From Hyphomicrobiales bacterium (GTDB taxonomy: Bacteria; Pseudomonadota; Alphaproteobacteria; Rhizobiales; Rhizobiaceae), in contig JAPLOZ010000011.1 in the NCBI GenBank assembly GCA_026400435.1, positions 16,579-80,578 on the forward strand: DNA of 64,000 nucleotides, written 5' to 3'. Below, one piece after another: positions 48,816 to 58,035 of this stretch. The notes beneath the pieces were generated by a model. The model made no database searches. It saw nothing but the letters and a program-made list of their open reading frames with translations, and was not told where the DNA came from. Numbering within the stretch: position 1 is the stretch's first letter; every line of letters starts with the position of its first letter. Made by a program: the position numbers and the translations under genes.

Positions 48816-49859
48816 ATGGCAATGGCAAAAGGCTATGCTGCGACCGATGCGTCGAAGCCGCTCGTGCCCTTCTCGTTCGAGCGCCGCGAGCCCGGCGACG
48901 ACGACGTCCTCATTGACATCAAATATTGCGGTGTCTGCCACTCCGACATCCACCAAGCGCGCAACGAATGGGGCAATTCGTCCTTCCCGATGGTGCCTGG
49001 CCACGAGATCGCCGGCATCGTACGCGCGGTGGGCAAGAACGTTACCAGCTTCAAGGTCGGCGACCGGGCCGGCGTCGGCTGCTTCGTCAATTCCTGCACC
49101 AAGTGCGCGACGCGCGATGTCGAAGTCGAGCAGTACCTTCCGGGGCTTATCGCGACCTACAACGGCTTCGAGGCAGACGGTGTCACCCCCACCCACGGCG
49201 GCTATTCCGACCATATTGTCGTCAAGGAAGGCTATGTACTTCGCATTCCCGACAACCTGCCGCTTGAGGCGGCCGCGCCGCTTTTGTGCGCGGGCATCAC
49301 GCTCTACTCGCCTTTGCGCCACTGGAAGGCCGGACCCGGCAAAAAGGTCGCCATCGTCGGCATGGGTGGCCTCGGCCACATGGGCGTCAAGCTCGCGCAT
49401 GCGATGGGCGCCGAGGTCACCGTGCTCAGCCAGTCGCTGTCGAAAAAGGAGGACGGGCTGAAGTTTGGCGCCAACGCCTACTATGCGACCAACGATGCGG
49501 CGACTTTCAAGATGCTTGCAGGAACGTTCGACCTGATTATCTGCACGGTCAGCACCGGCATCGACTGGAACGCCTATCTCGGCCTGCTCAAGGTCGATGG
49601 CAGCATGGTTCTGGTCGGCGCACCGGAGAACCCGGTTCCGGTTCACGCCTTTGCGCTTATTCCCGGGCGCAGGAGCCTCTCAGGCTCGATGATTGGCTCC
49701 ATCAAGGAGACGCAGGATATGCTCGATTTCTGCGGCGAGCACGGCATCGCCGCCGATATAGAGGTCATCGACATCAAGGATGTCAACGAAGCTTACGGGC
49801 GCGTGCTGAAAAGCGACGTGCGGTATCGTTTCGTCATCGACATGGCGTCGCTCGACTGA
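48816..49859 (+). CDS. NADP-dependent zinc alcohol dehydrogenase (cinnamyl-alcohol/YahK type)
   Basis: A 347-residue medium-chain dehydrogenase from the ATG at 48816 (AAGGAAAA upstream). The catalytic zinc ligands are intact: Cys in [14 protein letters not shown] in [10 protein letters not shown] and a Cys in [12 protein letters not shown]. The Rossmann motif is [17 protein letters not shown]. In the structural-zinc lobe, where four Cys are expected, the sequence reads [16 protein letters not shown], leaving two Cys and replacing the others by Arg and Leu, so the second zinc is probably absent. It reduces aldehydes with NADPH in the cytoplasm; the natural substrate is unknown. Confidence 0.88.
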   Translation: MAMAKGYAATDASKPLVPFSFERREPGDDDVLIDIKYCGVCHSDIHQARNEWGNSSFPMVPGHEIAGIVRAVGKNVTSFKVGDRAGVGCFVNSCTKCATRDVEVEQYLPGLIATYNGFEADGVTPTHGGYSDHIVVKEGYVLRIPDNLPLEAAAPLLCAGITLYSPLRHWKAGPGKKVAIVGMGGLGHMGVKLAHAMGAEVTVLSQSLSKKEDGLKFGANAYYATNDAATFKMLAGTFDLIICTVSTGIDWNAYLGLLKVDGSMVLVGAPENPVPVHAFALIPGRRSLSGSMIGSIKETQDMLDFCGEHGIAADIEVIDIKDVNEAYGRVLKSDVRYRFVIDMASLD

Positions 49860-49945
49860 CGCCTATAAACCGTCGCGCTGCAATCTTCAGGTTTGCCGCC
49901 GCTGCGCGCAACGCCACGCGGCGACAGACTGGATTGCTTAGGCTC

Positions 49946-50263
49946 CTAGGTCCCGATGGTAGAGACGACCTCGTACAGACCTGGGCTTGGGGAGCCGAGT
50001 GCCTTGTTCCGATCGAGGAAGCCATGTGTTTGAAGGTGCTGGACGATGCGCCGCATGGCGGCCTCATCGCGGGCCTGCGCATAGTTGACGACGCGGGTTC
50101 CATCTAGGCTTCGATGCAAGCTGGCTGATAGCCAACCATCGATGTCTACGCAGGATTTTGCGGCTTCCGTCAGCAGGTCGATCAACGCCTGCTGACCACC
50201 GTCAGGCACGGTGAAAACGTTGATCTGCGTGATTACGCAGGCATCTGCATTGATTGTCGGCAT
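49946..50263 (-). CDS. Small ABM-type (antibiotic biosynthesis monooxygenase fold) protein
   Basis: 105 residues from the ATG at 50263, which has GGAG 6 nt upstream. It shows the ABM pattern: VITQINVFTVPDGGQQALID (first strand and helix), then DGWLSASLHRSLDGTRVVNY (central strands) and QARDEAAMRRIVQHL. These small dimeric alpha/beta-barrel proteins include quinone monooxygenases and heme-degrading enzymes, but without heme-pocket residues no activity can be assigned. Confidence 0.72.
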   Translation of the reverse strand: MPTINADACVITQINVFTVPDGGQQALIDLLTEAAKSCVDIDGWLSASLHRSLDGTRVVNYAQARDEAAMRRIVQHLQTHGFLDRNKALGSPSPGLYEVVSTIGT

Positions 50264-50510
50264 GTTGAACTCCATCGGTTGACCCGGGGGAGTGGTGCTA
50301 TTCCAACATCCACGATCCCGCCGAGCCGGACGACGCTTGCGCGTCAGGGCTCGCCGGGGGCTTCTGCCAATGCAGAGCGCGGAACTCTCGGTTTCGCGAG
50401 AGGCGCCGGGCTTACCCATGCCGGCGCAGGTCCTTTTCGACTGGGCTACTGTAGCGGTATCGGCCGGACCTGTCGAACAGAACATTTGGGAGCGCGTCTG
50501 GTCCGACCGC

Positions 50511-51593
50511 CTAAATCCACCCCAGAAGCTCCCGCCGCACCACGCTCTCGATCACCGCCATGCCCTCCGGGCCGTCGTTGAGGCAGGGGATATGCGCGAA
50601 CTTCTCGCCCCCGGCGTGCAGGAACTCGTCGCGCACCTCGCGGCCGATCTCGTCCAGCGTCTCGATGCAGTCGACGGAGAAGCCCGGATTGATGATCGCG
50701 ATCGACTTCACCCCGTCATGCGCCAGCTTCTCGACCGTCTTGTCGGTATAGGGCTGCAGCCATTCCTGCGCGCCGAAGCGCGACTGGAAGGTTGTTATCA
50801 GCTTTCGGTCGTCCCATCCCAGATGCTCGCGCAACAGCCGCGTCGTCTTCAGGCAATGGCAGTGGTAGGGATCGCCCTTCTCGAAATAGGGTTTTGGAAT
50901 GCCGTGATAGGACGCCATCACCACCTCCGGCTCGAAATCGAGGTCAGCAAGGCTCGATTTCAGCGAACTCGCCAGCGCCTCGATGTAAACCGGCTCGTCG
51001 TAGTAGGGCGGCACCGTGCGTACGGCAGGTGCATCGCGCATGGCCATCAGTGCGCGGAAAAGCTGGTCGTTGGCTGTGGCGGTCGTCGTCGCCGAGTATT
51101 GCGGATAGAGCGGGAATGCAACGATCCTGCCGCAGCCCTGATCATGGAGCCGCCGCACGGCGTCTGCTGTTGAGGGGCTGCCGTAGCGCATGCCCCATTC
51201 GACTCGGACATCGGGCAGGTCGGCAAGCGCCGCCGCAAGCTTCTCGGCCTGGCCGCGCGTGTAGGTCCTGAGCGGCGACTCGTCCTTTTCGGTATTCCAG
51301 ATGCGCTGGTAGTTCGCCCCCGACTTCTTCGGTCGCGTCGTCAGCACTAATCCGTAGAGGATCGGGTACCATACGAACTTCGGCAGTTCGATGACGCGCG
51401 GGTCCGAAAGGAACTCCCGGAGATAGCGCCACATCGGCTTAAAATCGGTGCCGTCGGGCGTGCCGAGGTTGACCAGCAGCACGCCGACGCGGCGCGGCTT
51501 CACCGGCGGGTGGCCGGCGGGGAGGGTGGCTACAGTGGCTGCGCTGCCCAAAACGTTCATCGGGACGGCGCGCGTCTTGGTTGCGTTCGACAT
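50511..51593 (-). CDS. hemH: Ferrochelatase
   Basis: A 360-residue enzyme with the complete signature. VGVLLVNLGTPDG begins the fold after a 36-residue extension. The catalytic His is in ASYHGIPKPYFEKGDPY and the conserved Glu in FSVDCIETLDEIG. It ends CLNDGPEGMAVIESVVRREL. It inserts Fe(II) into protoporphyrin IX as the last step of heme synthesis, on the cytoplasmic face of the inner membrane. Confidence 0.95.
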   Translation of the reverse strand: MSNATKTRAVPMNVLGSAATVATLPAGHPPVKPRRVGVLLVNLGTPDGTDFKPMWRYLREFLSDPRVIELPKFVWYPILYGLVLTTRPKKSGANYQRIWNTEKDESPLRTYTRGQAEKLAAALADLPDVRVEWGMRYGSPSTADAVRRLHDQGCGRIVAFPLYPQYSATTTATANDQLFRALMAMRDAPAVRTVPPYYDEPVYIEALASSLKSSLADLDFEPEVVMASYHGIPKPYFEKGDPYHCHCLKTTRLLREHLGWDDRKLITTFQSRFGAQEWLQPYTDKTVEKLAHDGVKSIAIINPGFSVDCIETLDEIGREVRDEFLHAGGEKFAHIPCLNDGPEGMAVIESVVRRELLGWI

Positions 51594-51668
51594 GGCGCGA
51601 ATTTAGCGGGGACTGCGGCGTTTACAATGCTTCGTCTGGCCGCAGCAGGCCCGCGCCGTCCCGCCGCC

Positions 51669-53627
51669 TCAACCCGCCGGCGGGATGGTCAGTTCGGCGC
51701 CGATTGCAAGCGCTCTGGCCTTCACACCCGGATTGGCCTCGGCGATCGCCTTCCATCTGGAGCCGGCGCCATAAACCTCCCTGGCGATGTCCCAGAGCGT
51801 GTCGCCTGCGACAACCGTGTGGGTGCCTTCCGCAGGCGCGGGCGTTGCGGTCTCGGCAGGCGCTGCGGGTGCGGCCGTGATCATTGGCGGGGTCGCCGCG
51901 ATTTCGGCCGAGCCCGCAGGCGGGGCCGGCATTGCCGGTTCAGCGGGGGCGGGTTCAGCCGGCGCGGGCGCCGGTTCCGTGGCAGGCGCGGCGGCCACCT
52001 CCGGCTCCGCGGGCGCGGCTGCGGCGATGTCGGTGATGCGCTTCTCCAGCTTGGCCGTATAGGGTCGGTTCGCGCCCATGTAATCGGCGACCACCTGTTC
52101 GAGGCCTGGGCCGAAATCATAGGCTTGTGTGGCGTTGTCGGCGAAGACCTGGTAGCCGTCGCCGCCCCGGCGCAGGAAATTGTTGGTCACGGCAAGGTAT
52201 GTCGTCGCCGGATCGATCGGCGTCCAGGCGCCGTTCGCCATTACCTCGACCGACTTGATGCGGCTGCCGACAGGTGCGGTCTTGTCGAAGGAATATTTGA
52301 GGCCGGCTACCTGCGTGAAGCGGCCCGCGCCTTCCTCGATCTTGCTTGCGCCGTTTTCGAGAGCGGCCACCACGTCCTTGCCGGAGAGCTGGAAGGTCGC
52401 CAGCGTGTTCTGGAACGGCAGCACCGTCAGAACCTCGCCCATGGTCACGACGCCCTGGTCGAGCGAAGCGCGCACCCCGCCGCCGTTCTGGAAGGCGATT
52501 GTCACGCCCTGACCCTTGACGCGGTCGAGCATGGCGTCGGCCACCAGATTGCCCATCTCGCATTCGCGCACGCGGCAATTTTCGCGGCTGCCGTCGATCG
52601 CCATTGTCGTCTCGGCGACCTCCTTGTTCTTCAGTTCCTCAAGCGGGCCGGCCAGTTCCTTGACCCGCGCCAGCACGCCAGCATCCGGCGTGATCGACTT
52701 GTCGAGAAAGATCGGGTCGCCCTTGGCTTCCTTGACGACACCGTTGTCGTCGAAGGTGACGGTGAACTCGCCGAGATATTTCGAGTAGGAAGCCGCCTGC
52801 GTCACCGGAACCTTGTAGCCTTCCGGGTTGTCGATCATCGTTGGATACGGCCCTTCGGCCTTCTCGTCGGTGTTCGACAAGAGCGAATGCGAGTGGCCGC
52901 CAACCACCACATCGACGCCTGGTATCCTGGCGATCATCTCCTTGTCCCTGACATAGCCCACATGGGTCAGCGCAATGATCTTGTTGACGCCCTGCGCTTT
53001 CAGTTTCTCCACCTCGGCCGTGATCGTCGCGATGTCGTCCTCGATGGTGATGTTGGGGCCGGGCGAAGATATCGTCGACGTTTCGGTCGTCACGGCGCCG
53101 ACAATGCCGATCTTCTGGCCGCCGACATCAAGCACGACGGACGGCTTGATGCGGCTGCCGACCTTCGAGGCCGCGGACGCCTGCACATTGGCCGACAGGA
53201 CCGGGAATTTGATGACGTCGAGGAACGGCGCCAGCGCGTCCTCGCCGTCGTCGAACTCGTGGTTGCCGACGGTCATGGCGTCGAACTTCATCTGGTTCAG
53301 GAATTCGGCTTCGACCGCCCCCTTGTAGGCGGTGTAGAACAGCGATCCCTGGAAATTGTCGCCGCCGTTCAGCAGCAGGACGTTCTTCCCCTCAAGCTTC
53401 TGGCGCTGGTCGGCGATAGCCGTCACCAGCCGCGCCGCGCCGCCGATGCACTCCCCCTTGCCCTCCTCCTCGGCGGAACAGGTCGATTCGAATTTGTTGT
53501 TCGATTCAATCCGGCTGTGCCAGTCGTTGATGTGCAGGATGGTCAATTCGTAGTCGGCAAAGGATACGCCGGCCGAAAGGCCGAGCGCCGAGGCCGACAA
53601 GGCGGCGATGGCGGCAAACTTTCTCAT
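51669..53627 (-). CDS. Periplasmic 5'-nucleotidase/UDP-sugar hydrolase with C-terminal LysM
   Basis: A 652-residue protein from the ATG at 53627 (GGGAGA upstream). Signal peptide about 1-24. The metallophosphoesterase domain contains LTILHINDWHSR, NGGDNFQGS, VGNHEFDDG, LTHVGYVRDK and VGGHSHSLL, all metal-ligand motifs. The 5_nucleotid_C substrate-binding domain follows (about 340-520), then a Pro/Ala-rich linker and a LysM domain (HTVVAGDTLWDIAREVYG) at the end. It should hydrolyse nucleotides in the periplasm while bound to peptidoglycan. Confidence 0.9.
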   Translation of the reverse strand: MRKFAAIAALSASALGLSAGVSFADYELTILHINDWHSRIESNNKFESTCSAEEEGKGECIGGAARLVTAIADQRQKLEGKNVLLLNGGDNFQGSLFYTAYKGAVEAEFLNQMKFDAMTVGNHEFDDGEDALAPFLDVIKFPVLSANVQASAASKVGSRIKPSVVLDVGGQKIGIVGAVTTETSTISSPGPNITIEDDIATITAEVEKLKAQGVNKIIALTHVGYVRDKEMIARIPGVDVVVGGHSHSLLSNTDEKAEGPYPTMIDNPEGYKVPVTQAASYSKYLGEFTVTFDDNGVVKEAKGDPIFLDKSITPDAGVLARVKELAGPLEELKNKEVAETTMAIDGSRENCRVRECEMGNLVADAMLDRVKGQGVTIAFQNGGGVRASLDQGVVTMGEVLTVLPFQNTLATFQLSGKDVVAALENGASKIEEGAGRFTQVAGLKYSFDKTAPVGSRIKSVEVMANGAWTPIDPATTYLAVTNNFLRRGGDGYQVFADNATQAYDFGPGLEQVVADYMGANRPYTAKLEKRITDIAAAAPAEPEVAAAPATEPAPAPAEPAPAEPAMPAPPAGSAEIAATPPMITAAPAAPAETATPAPAEGTHTVVAGDTLWDIAREVYGAGSRWKAIAEANPGVKARALAIGAELTIPPAG

Positions 53628-53835
53628 AGGACGTCTCCCGAGATGGTGGTTTTGGACGGCGGTTGCGCGCGTCGGTCGGCGGCAGCCAAAGGCTCCCCCG
53701 ACCAGATGTTCACACCGCGTCATGCCCGACGCAAGTGAAAACCACGTGTCAGTGTGGCGGCGCAGGCGGAGGCGAGGGCCGCTCCTTTGCCGGCTTGCAC
53801 GGGAAAATGCGGCCCGCAGCGGGCTGCCCGAGGCG

Positions 53836-54219
53836 TCAGGCGCGTCTCGTCAGCACGAACTGCTGACCGCCGGAGCTGGTGCAGTTCAACTGGCTGCTCG
53901 ATACCAGCAGACAGTTGAAGCTGATCGGCGACTGGCGGATCAGCGACGTGCCGGTGATCTGCACCGAGGTCTGCGTCGTCAGCATGTAGCTGCCTTCGGC
54001 GAGTTTCTGCCCCGTATCGGTCGCAACCGTCGTGAAGACGCCGCCGGCGATCGTGGAAAGCCCGGTGCCCTGCGCGTCGATCCAGGTGCCCTCGACTCCG
54101 GTCTGTACCGGCTTTGCGGCGCCGCCGCCACCGCCGCCAGAACTCATGCAGCCGGCAAGGATCACGGATGCGGCGATCGCCGCTCCTGCCGAGAACACGT
54201 TGCGTGCCATCGTCATCAT
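53836..54219 (-). CDS. Outer-membrane lipoprotein, Omp10-like
   Basis: 127 residues from the ATG at 54219 (GAGGG upstream). The signal ends in the lipobox SVILAGC, so the Cys at about 23 would be lipidated. A Gly-rich spacer (SSGGGGGG) follows, then a small beta domain with GVEGTWIDAQGTGLSTIAGG and two further Cys (FNCLLVSSSQLNCTSSGGQQ). It resembles the Brucella Omp10/AprI-like lipoproteins of Rhizobiales, with no known activity. Confidence 0.75.
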   Translation of the reverse strand: MMTMARNVFSAGAAIAASVILAGCMSSGGGGGGAAKPVQTGVEGTWIDAQGTGLSTIAGGVFTTVATDTGQKLAEGSYMLTTQTSVQITGTSLIRQSPISFNCLLVSSSQLNCTSSGGQQFVLTRRA

Positions 54220-54302
54220 GTGGTCCCTCTCAATTCCGCCCGTCCTCTCATTCGCGTGATTTGCAAACGAAATCAAGGTGCGGCTTGCCCGGGTCCGAAC
54301 GC

Positions 54303-55748
54303 TCAGCGAACCAGAACGTTGCGGAACTGCCAGGGATCGTCCTCGTCCAGGTCCTCGTGGAACAGGCCGGGGCGGCCTTCGAGCGGCGTCCAGTCGGTGT
54401 AGTGACCCTCGACTGGCCCGAGATAGGGGAACTGCACCTCGAGGCAGCGGCGGAAATCCATCTCGTCGGCCTCGACGATACCGGCATCCGGATGCTCCAG
54501 CGCCCAGACCATGCCGGCGAGCACCGCAGAGGTCACCTGCATGCCGGTCGCGTTCTGGTAGGGAGCGAGTCGTCTTGCTTCCTCCAGCGACAGCCGCGAG
54601 CCGTACCAGTAGGCGTTCTTGTCGTGACCGTAGAGCAGCACGCCGAGTTCGTCGGCGCCGTCGACCAGTTCGTTCTCGTCCAGTACATGATGAACCGGTT
54701 GCGCCTTGCCGCCGCTGCCGAACATCTCGTGCAGCGAAAGAACCGCATCATTGGCCGGGTGATATGCGTAGTGGCAGGTCGGACGGTATTTTGCCTTGCC
54801 GCCCTTGCCGTGCACAGTGAAGAAGTCGGCGACCGAGATCGCCTCGTTGTGCGTCACCAGGAAGCCGTATTGCGGACCCGGCGTCGGACACCAGGTGCGA
54901 ACGCGCGTGTTGGCGCCGGGCTGCTCCAGATAGATCGCGGCCTTCGAGCCTTCCTTGTGCTTGCGGCCGTTCTTCGGCATCCACTTCTCGTGTGTGCCCC
55001 AGCCAAGTTCGGCAGGCTGCAGGCCCTCGGAAATGAAGCCCTCGACCGACCAGGTGTTCCAGAACACATTGAGCGGCTTCGGATTTTTTGCGCGCTGCGT
55101 ATCGCGCTCGGCGATGTGGATGCCCTTGACGCCGGCCTTCTTCATCAGCTTGGCCCAGCCCTGGCGGTCGTCATGTGCGGGCTCCTTGAAGTCGTAGCCG
55201 AGATCGATCGCCAGGTTGACCAGCGCCTGCTTGACCAGCCACGAGACCATGCCAGGGTTAGCCCCGCAGCAGGAGATTGCAGTGGTGCCGCCCGGATGCC
55301 TTGCCTTCTCAGCGCGCACCGTCTCGCGCAACGCATAGTTGGTGCGGCTCGCATTGTCGGCCTTGTCGTCGAAATAGAAGCCCAGCCACGGCTCGACCAC
55401 GGTGTCGACATAGAGCACGCCGAGCTTGCGGCAGAGCTTCATCAGTTCCAGCGACGAGGTATCGACCGACAGGTTGACGCAGAACCCCTGTCCGCCGCCG
55501 TTGGTCAGCAGCGGGGTGAGCAGCTTCCTGTAGTTCTTTTTGGTCACGGCCTCCTGCACGAAGGCGATGCCACGTTCGTCGAGCAGCTTCCTGTCGGTGT
55601 CGCGGGGGTCGATGACCGTCATGCGCGACTTGTCGTACTTGAAATGGCGCTCGATCAGCGGCAGCGTTCCGCGCCCGATCGACCCGAAGCCGATCATCAC
55701 GATTGGGCCGCTGATCTCGCCGTAGACGGGCCAGTTTTGTTCCGACAT
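54303..55748 (-). CDS. hss: Homospermidine synthase
   Basis: A 481-residue enzyme from the ATG at 55748. The N-terminal Rossmann domain has VMIGFGSIGRGTLPLIERHF and VTKKNYRKLLTPLL; later regions include NLSVDTSSLELMKLC, EPWLGFYFDDKADN and CCGANPGMVSWLVKQAL. This matches bacterial homospermidine synthase, which makes sym-homospermidine from two putrescines (or putrescine and spermidine) with NAD. Homospermidine is the main polyamine of many rhizobia. Confidence 0.93.
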   Translation of the reverse strand: MSEQNWPVYGEISGPIVMIGFGSIGRGTLPLIERHFKYDKSRMTVIDPRDTDRKLLDERGIAFVQEAVTKKNYRKLLTPLLTNGGGQGFCVNLSVDTSSLELMKLCRKLGVLYVDTVVEPWLGFYFDDKADNASRTNYALRETVRAEKARHPGGTTAISCCGANPGMVSWLVKQALVNLAIDLGYDFKEPAHDDRQGWAKLMKKAGVKGIHIAERDTQRAKNPKPLNVFWNTWSVEGFISEGLQPAELGWGTHEKWMPKNGRKHKEGSKAAIYLEQPGANTRVRTWCPTPGPQYGFLVTHNEAISVADFFTVHGKGGKAKYRPTCHYAYHPANDAVLSLHEMFGSGGKAQPVHHVLDENELVDGADELGVLLYGHDKNAYWYGSRLSLEEARRLAPYQNATGMQVTSAVLAGMVWALEHPDAGIVEADEMDFRRCLEVQFPYLGPVEGHYTDWTPLEGRPGLFHEDLDEDDPWQFRNVLVR

Positions 55749-55882
55749 TTTGGGCAGCACTCCACTTTTGTTGCGTGTTGACCAAGGCTCAAAGCACAAG
55801 GCTTTGTCATAATAAAGGGCAAAGCGCCTGAATTCCATGCCCGTAGCGGCTTAGCCGGCGGCAGGATTCGGCGCTTCGATCA

Positions 55883-56920
55883 CTAGCGTGGTGGCGCGGT
55901 GGAGGCCCGAACCACAAGTTCGACCGGCAGCACGACCTGCCGGGGAGGGCCGTTTTCCAGCACCATTTCGGCCGCCAGCCGGCCCTTGCCGACCACGTCA
56001 TGGGCCACCGTTGTCAGGGGGGGCGTCGTACGGGTCGATTCGGCCGTGCCGTCGAAGCCGACCACCGAGACATGGCCAGGAACGTCGATGCCGCGCCGCA
56101 CCGCTTCGTCCAGCACGGTGATCGCCTGCCAGTCCGACATGGTCAAAATCGCAGTCGCATCCGGGCAATGATCGAACACTGCTGCACCCGCCTCCGGGTC
56201 GCCTGGCCTGGTCTCGATCACCGGCACGTCGTCGATGGAAAGCCCTGCTTGCGCCAGTCCATCGCGAAAGCCCTGCAGCCTCTCATGATCAAGCGCAAAC
56301 CCGGCAAGCAGACCGCGTCCCGCTTGGCCTGGCAGATGGATGATTGCGGAACCCGCCGTGCGCCGGATCGACAGGATGGCGAAGCGCATGTGTCCGAGAG
56401 CCGTGAGATGCCTGACCGCGTCCATTGCGCCTGAGCGTCCGTCGATCCGGATCGAATTCACGTCCGGGCCGGCGTCGCTCTCCAGGATGACGAAGGGCAG
56501 CCGACGCCGTTTGGCTGACGCCACCAGATTGATGTCGACTACGTTGCCAAGGATGAATCCGTCGACCAACGCTTCCCGGATCGTCCCGGTGCGCGTTTCG
56601 TCGGTGCCGTTGACCAGGCTGAGCGTGGCGCCTGCCGCATCGCAGGCCAGTGCCGCGCCCTGGAGAAGCTCGCGCCCGTAGGGGCTGCGGATAAATTCCG
56701 CTATGGCATAGGCGCCCGGCGGCATGAAACCGATGGCGTTGAACCTGCCTTCCTTGAGCAGGCGCCCCTTCGGATCGGGGCCGCCATAGCCGAGCCGGCG
56801 GGCAGCTTCCTCGACCCTCTCGCGCAACTCCGGCCGGACAAGTTCGGGCCTGTTGAAGACGTTGGAGACCGTACCGCGCGATACGCCAGCCGCTTTTCCC
56901 ACATCGTCGAGTGTCGGCAT
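55883..56920 (-). CDS. LacI-family transcriptional regulator
   Basis: A 345-residue LacI/GalR repressor. The N-terminal HTH and hinge read LDDVGKAAGVSRGTVSNVFN and RVEEAARRLGYG. The ligand core contains FNAIGFMPPGAYAIAEF, DGFILGNVVDINL, SDWQAITVLDEAVRRG and VSVVGFDGTAES. It faces the 57121/57494 genes, and two identical palindromes lie in the shared upstream region, so it very likely controls itself and that operon. The inducer is unknown. Confidence 0.93.
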   Translation of the reverse strand: MPTLDDVGKAAGVSRGTVSNVFNRPELVRPELRERVEEAARRLGYGGPDPKGRLLKEGRFNAIGFMPPGAYAIAEFIRSPYGRELLQGAALACDAAGATLSLVNGTDETRTGTIREALVDGFILGNVVDINLVASAKRRRLPFVILESDAGPDVNSIRIDGRSGAMDAVRHLTALGHMRFAILSIRRTAGSAIIHLPGQAGRGLLAGFALDHERLQGFRDGLAQAGLSIDDVPVIETRPGDPEAGAAVFDHCPDATAILTMSDWQAITVLDEAVRRGIDVPGHVSVVGFDGTAESTRTTPPLTTVAHDVVGKGRLAAEMVLENGPPRQVVLPVELVVRASTAPPR

Positions 56921-56954
56921 CGGCTATTCCCTTCTATACCCATTTAATCATTTT

Positions 56955-56970
56955 CTTGGAGCGCTCCAAG
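56955..56970. promoter_or_regulatory. LacI-type operator 1
   Basis: CTTGGAGCGCTCCAAG is a perfect 16-bp palindrome with a central CG, the typical form for LacI/GalR operators. It is 35 bp upstream of the repressor start and just before a TTGACA -35 element of the rightward promoter. Confidence 0.85.
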
Positions 56971-56977
56971 TTTTTTG

Positions 56978-57006
56978 TTGACAAGTCGCGGAAAAAGCCA
57001 GATGTT
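56978..57006 (+). promoter_or_regulatory. Probable promoter between the two operators
   Basis: TTGACA at 56978-56983 and GATGTT at 57001-57006, 17 bp apart, lie between the two LacI palindromes. The -10 is weak. Binding of repressor on both sides would block this promoter and could loop the DNA. Confidence 0.5.
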
Positions 57007-57008
57007 GA

Positions 57009-57026
57009 TTTTGGAGCGCTCCAAAA
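57009..57026. promoter_or_regulatory. LacI-type operator 2
   Basis: TTTTGGAGCGCTCCAAAA is a perfect 18-bp palindrome sharing the 14-bp core TTGGAGCGCTCCAA with operator 1. The centres are 55 bp apart, about five helical turns, which favours simultaneous binding or looping. It overlaps the expected transcription start of the operon. Confidence 0.85.
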
Positions 57027-57120
57027 CGCTTGGAAGCCTGCAATTCAGTGCCTGAACCCCTTGACTGGCTTATGCGGCGGTTCGCCGTCGCATGCTCAAC
57101 CGCATTCAAAGGAGGACGTC

Positions 57121-57444
57121 ATGCAGATCGCCCAATCCATCCCAACGACGCTCATCGGACGCAGCTTCGACTGCATGTTCGAGGCATTCGTGCCGAGGCT
57201 CACATTCCGCCCGAACGACGAACTGCGCGTTCAGGCAAACATCGGCGGCAACGCTGTCGATCAGGTCGTCCCGGTCGAGGTTTCCAGCGTGCGGCCCAAT
57301 GTCTTCATCGTGAGTTGGGTCGAGGACAACGGCAATTTCATCGTCCAGTTGCAGGACCATGAGAAGGGCATCGTACACAATCACGCGCGGCTTGCCGACG
57401 GCCAGGTCTTTCGCGCCGCCGGCGCATTGAAACCCGTGCAATAG
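57121..57444 (+). CDS. Small MoaF-like domain protein
   Basis: A 107-residue soluble protein from the ATG at 57121 behind AAAGGAGGA. Its predicted all-beta pattern (LTFRPNDELRVQANIGG, VDQVVPVEVSSVRPNVFIVS, WVEDNGNFIVQLQDHEKG) resembles the MoaF-related lipocalin-like domain (the V-S-W-x-E-x-x-G motif and D-H-E-x-G). No enzyme residues can be named. It is the first gene of a two-gene operon under a LacI-type regulator, so a role in binding a small metabolite is possible. Confidence 0.6.
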   Translation: MQIAQSIPTTLIGRSFDCMFEAFVPRLTFRPNDELRVQANIGGNAVDQVVPVEVSSVRPNVFIVSWVEDNGNFIVQLQDHEKGIVHNHARLADGQVFRAAGALKPVQ

Positions 57445-57493
57445 GCTGCGCTTGCCACCATCAGTCCCGTTCACTTGAGGGGAGGACTTCACG

Positions 57494-57931
57494 ATGGAAC
57501 TTGCATATGAAGGCCATCTGCTTGCCCGCATACTTCTGACCATCGCGACGCTCGGCTACGGCCTTGTCACCATCAAGGCCGACTTCAACGCCACCCACGC
57601 CACCAACCCGCTGTGGACGCCGCATGCGCGTTTCCATGTCGTCTGGCAGATCCTGAGCTATTCCGGCGTGGCGTTGATCGCGCTCGGCCTGATCTGGATC
57701 GGCGGCCAAATGCAGGTCGAGCGGCTCTACCTTGCAGGCCTGCTCGGCGTCGCCATGTATGGCGCCTTCTTCGCCGCGCTGCTGGCGCGGCCGATTTATG
57801 GCGGCGTGCTCTACGACGAGAACGGTTATCTGCCGTTCAAGGCGCCCATCGGTCCCGGCAAGTGGGACGTCAACGTCTCCGCCTTCAGCATCATGTCCTT
57901 CATCCTGATCGTCGGCCTGCTCGCGATCTAA
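57494..57931 (+). CDS. Four-helix membrane protein (DUF6640-like)
   Basis: A 145-residue integral membrane protein with four predicted helices (LLARILLTIATLGYGLVTI, ILSYSGVALIALGLIWIGG, LYLAGLLGVAMYGAFFAALL, VSAFSIMSFILIVGLLAI). A conserved-looking loop, ATHATNPLWTPHARFHVVWQ, contains His and Trp residues, as in DUF6640 proteins. It lies 49 bp after the MoaF-like gene and has GGGGAGGA upstream. Function unknown; perhaps a membrane partner in the same LacI-controlled response. Confidence 0.65.
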   Translation: MELAYEGHLLARILLTIATLGYGLVTIKADFNATHATNPLWTPHARFHVVWQILSYSGVALIALGLIWIGGQMQVERLYLAGLLGVAMYGAFFAALLARPIYGGVLYDENGYLPFKAPIGPGKWDVNVSAFSIMSFILIVGLLAI

Positions 57932-58035
57932 CGTTCCCGTGCGACCGTGCGGGTCCTGGCACCGGACCTGGAGCAATACACGGAGTTCCGGCGCCTCGAC
58001 TGCTTAGCCGGCGGATTTCGGAACCAAGCGCTTCG

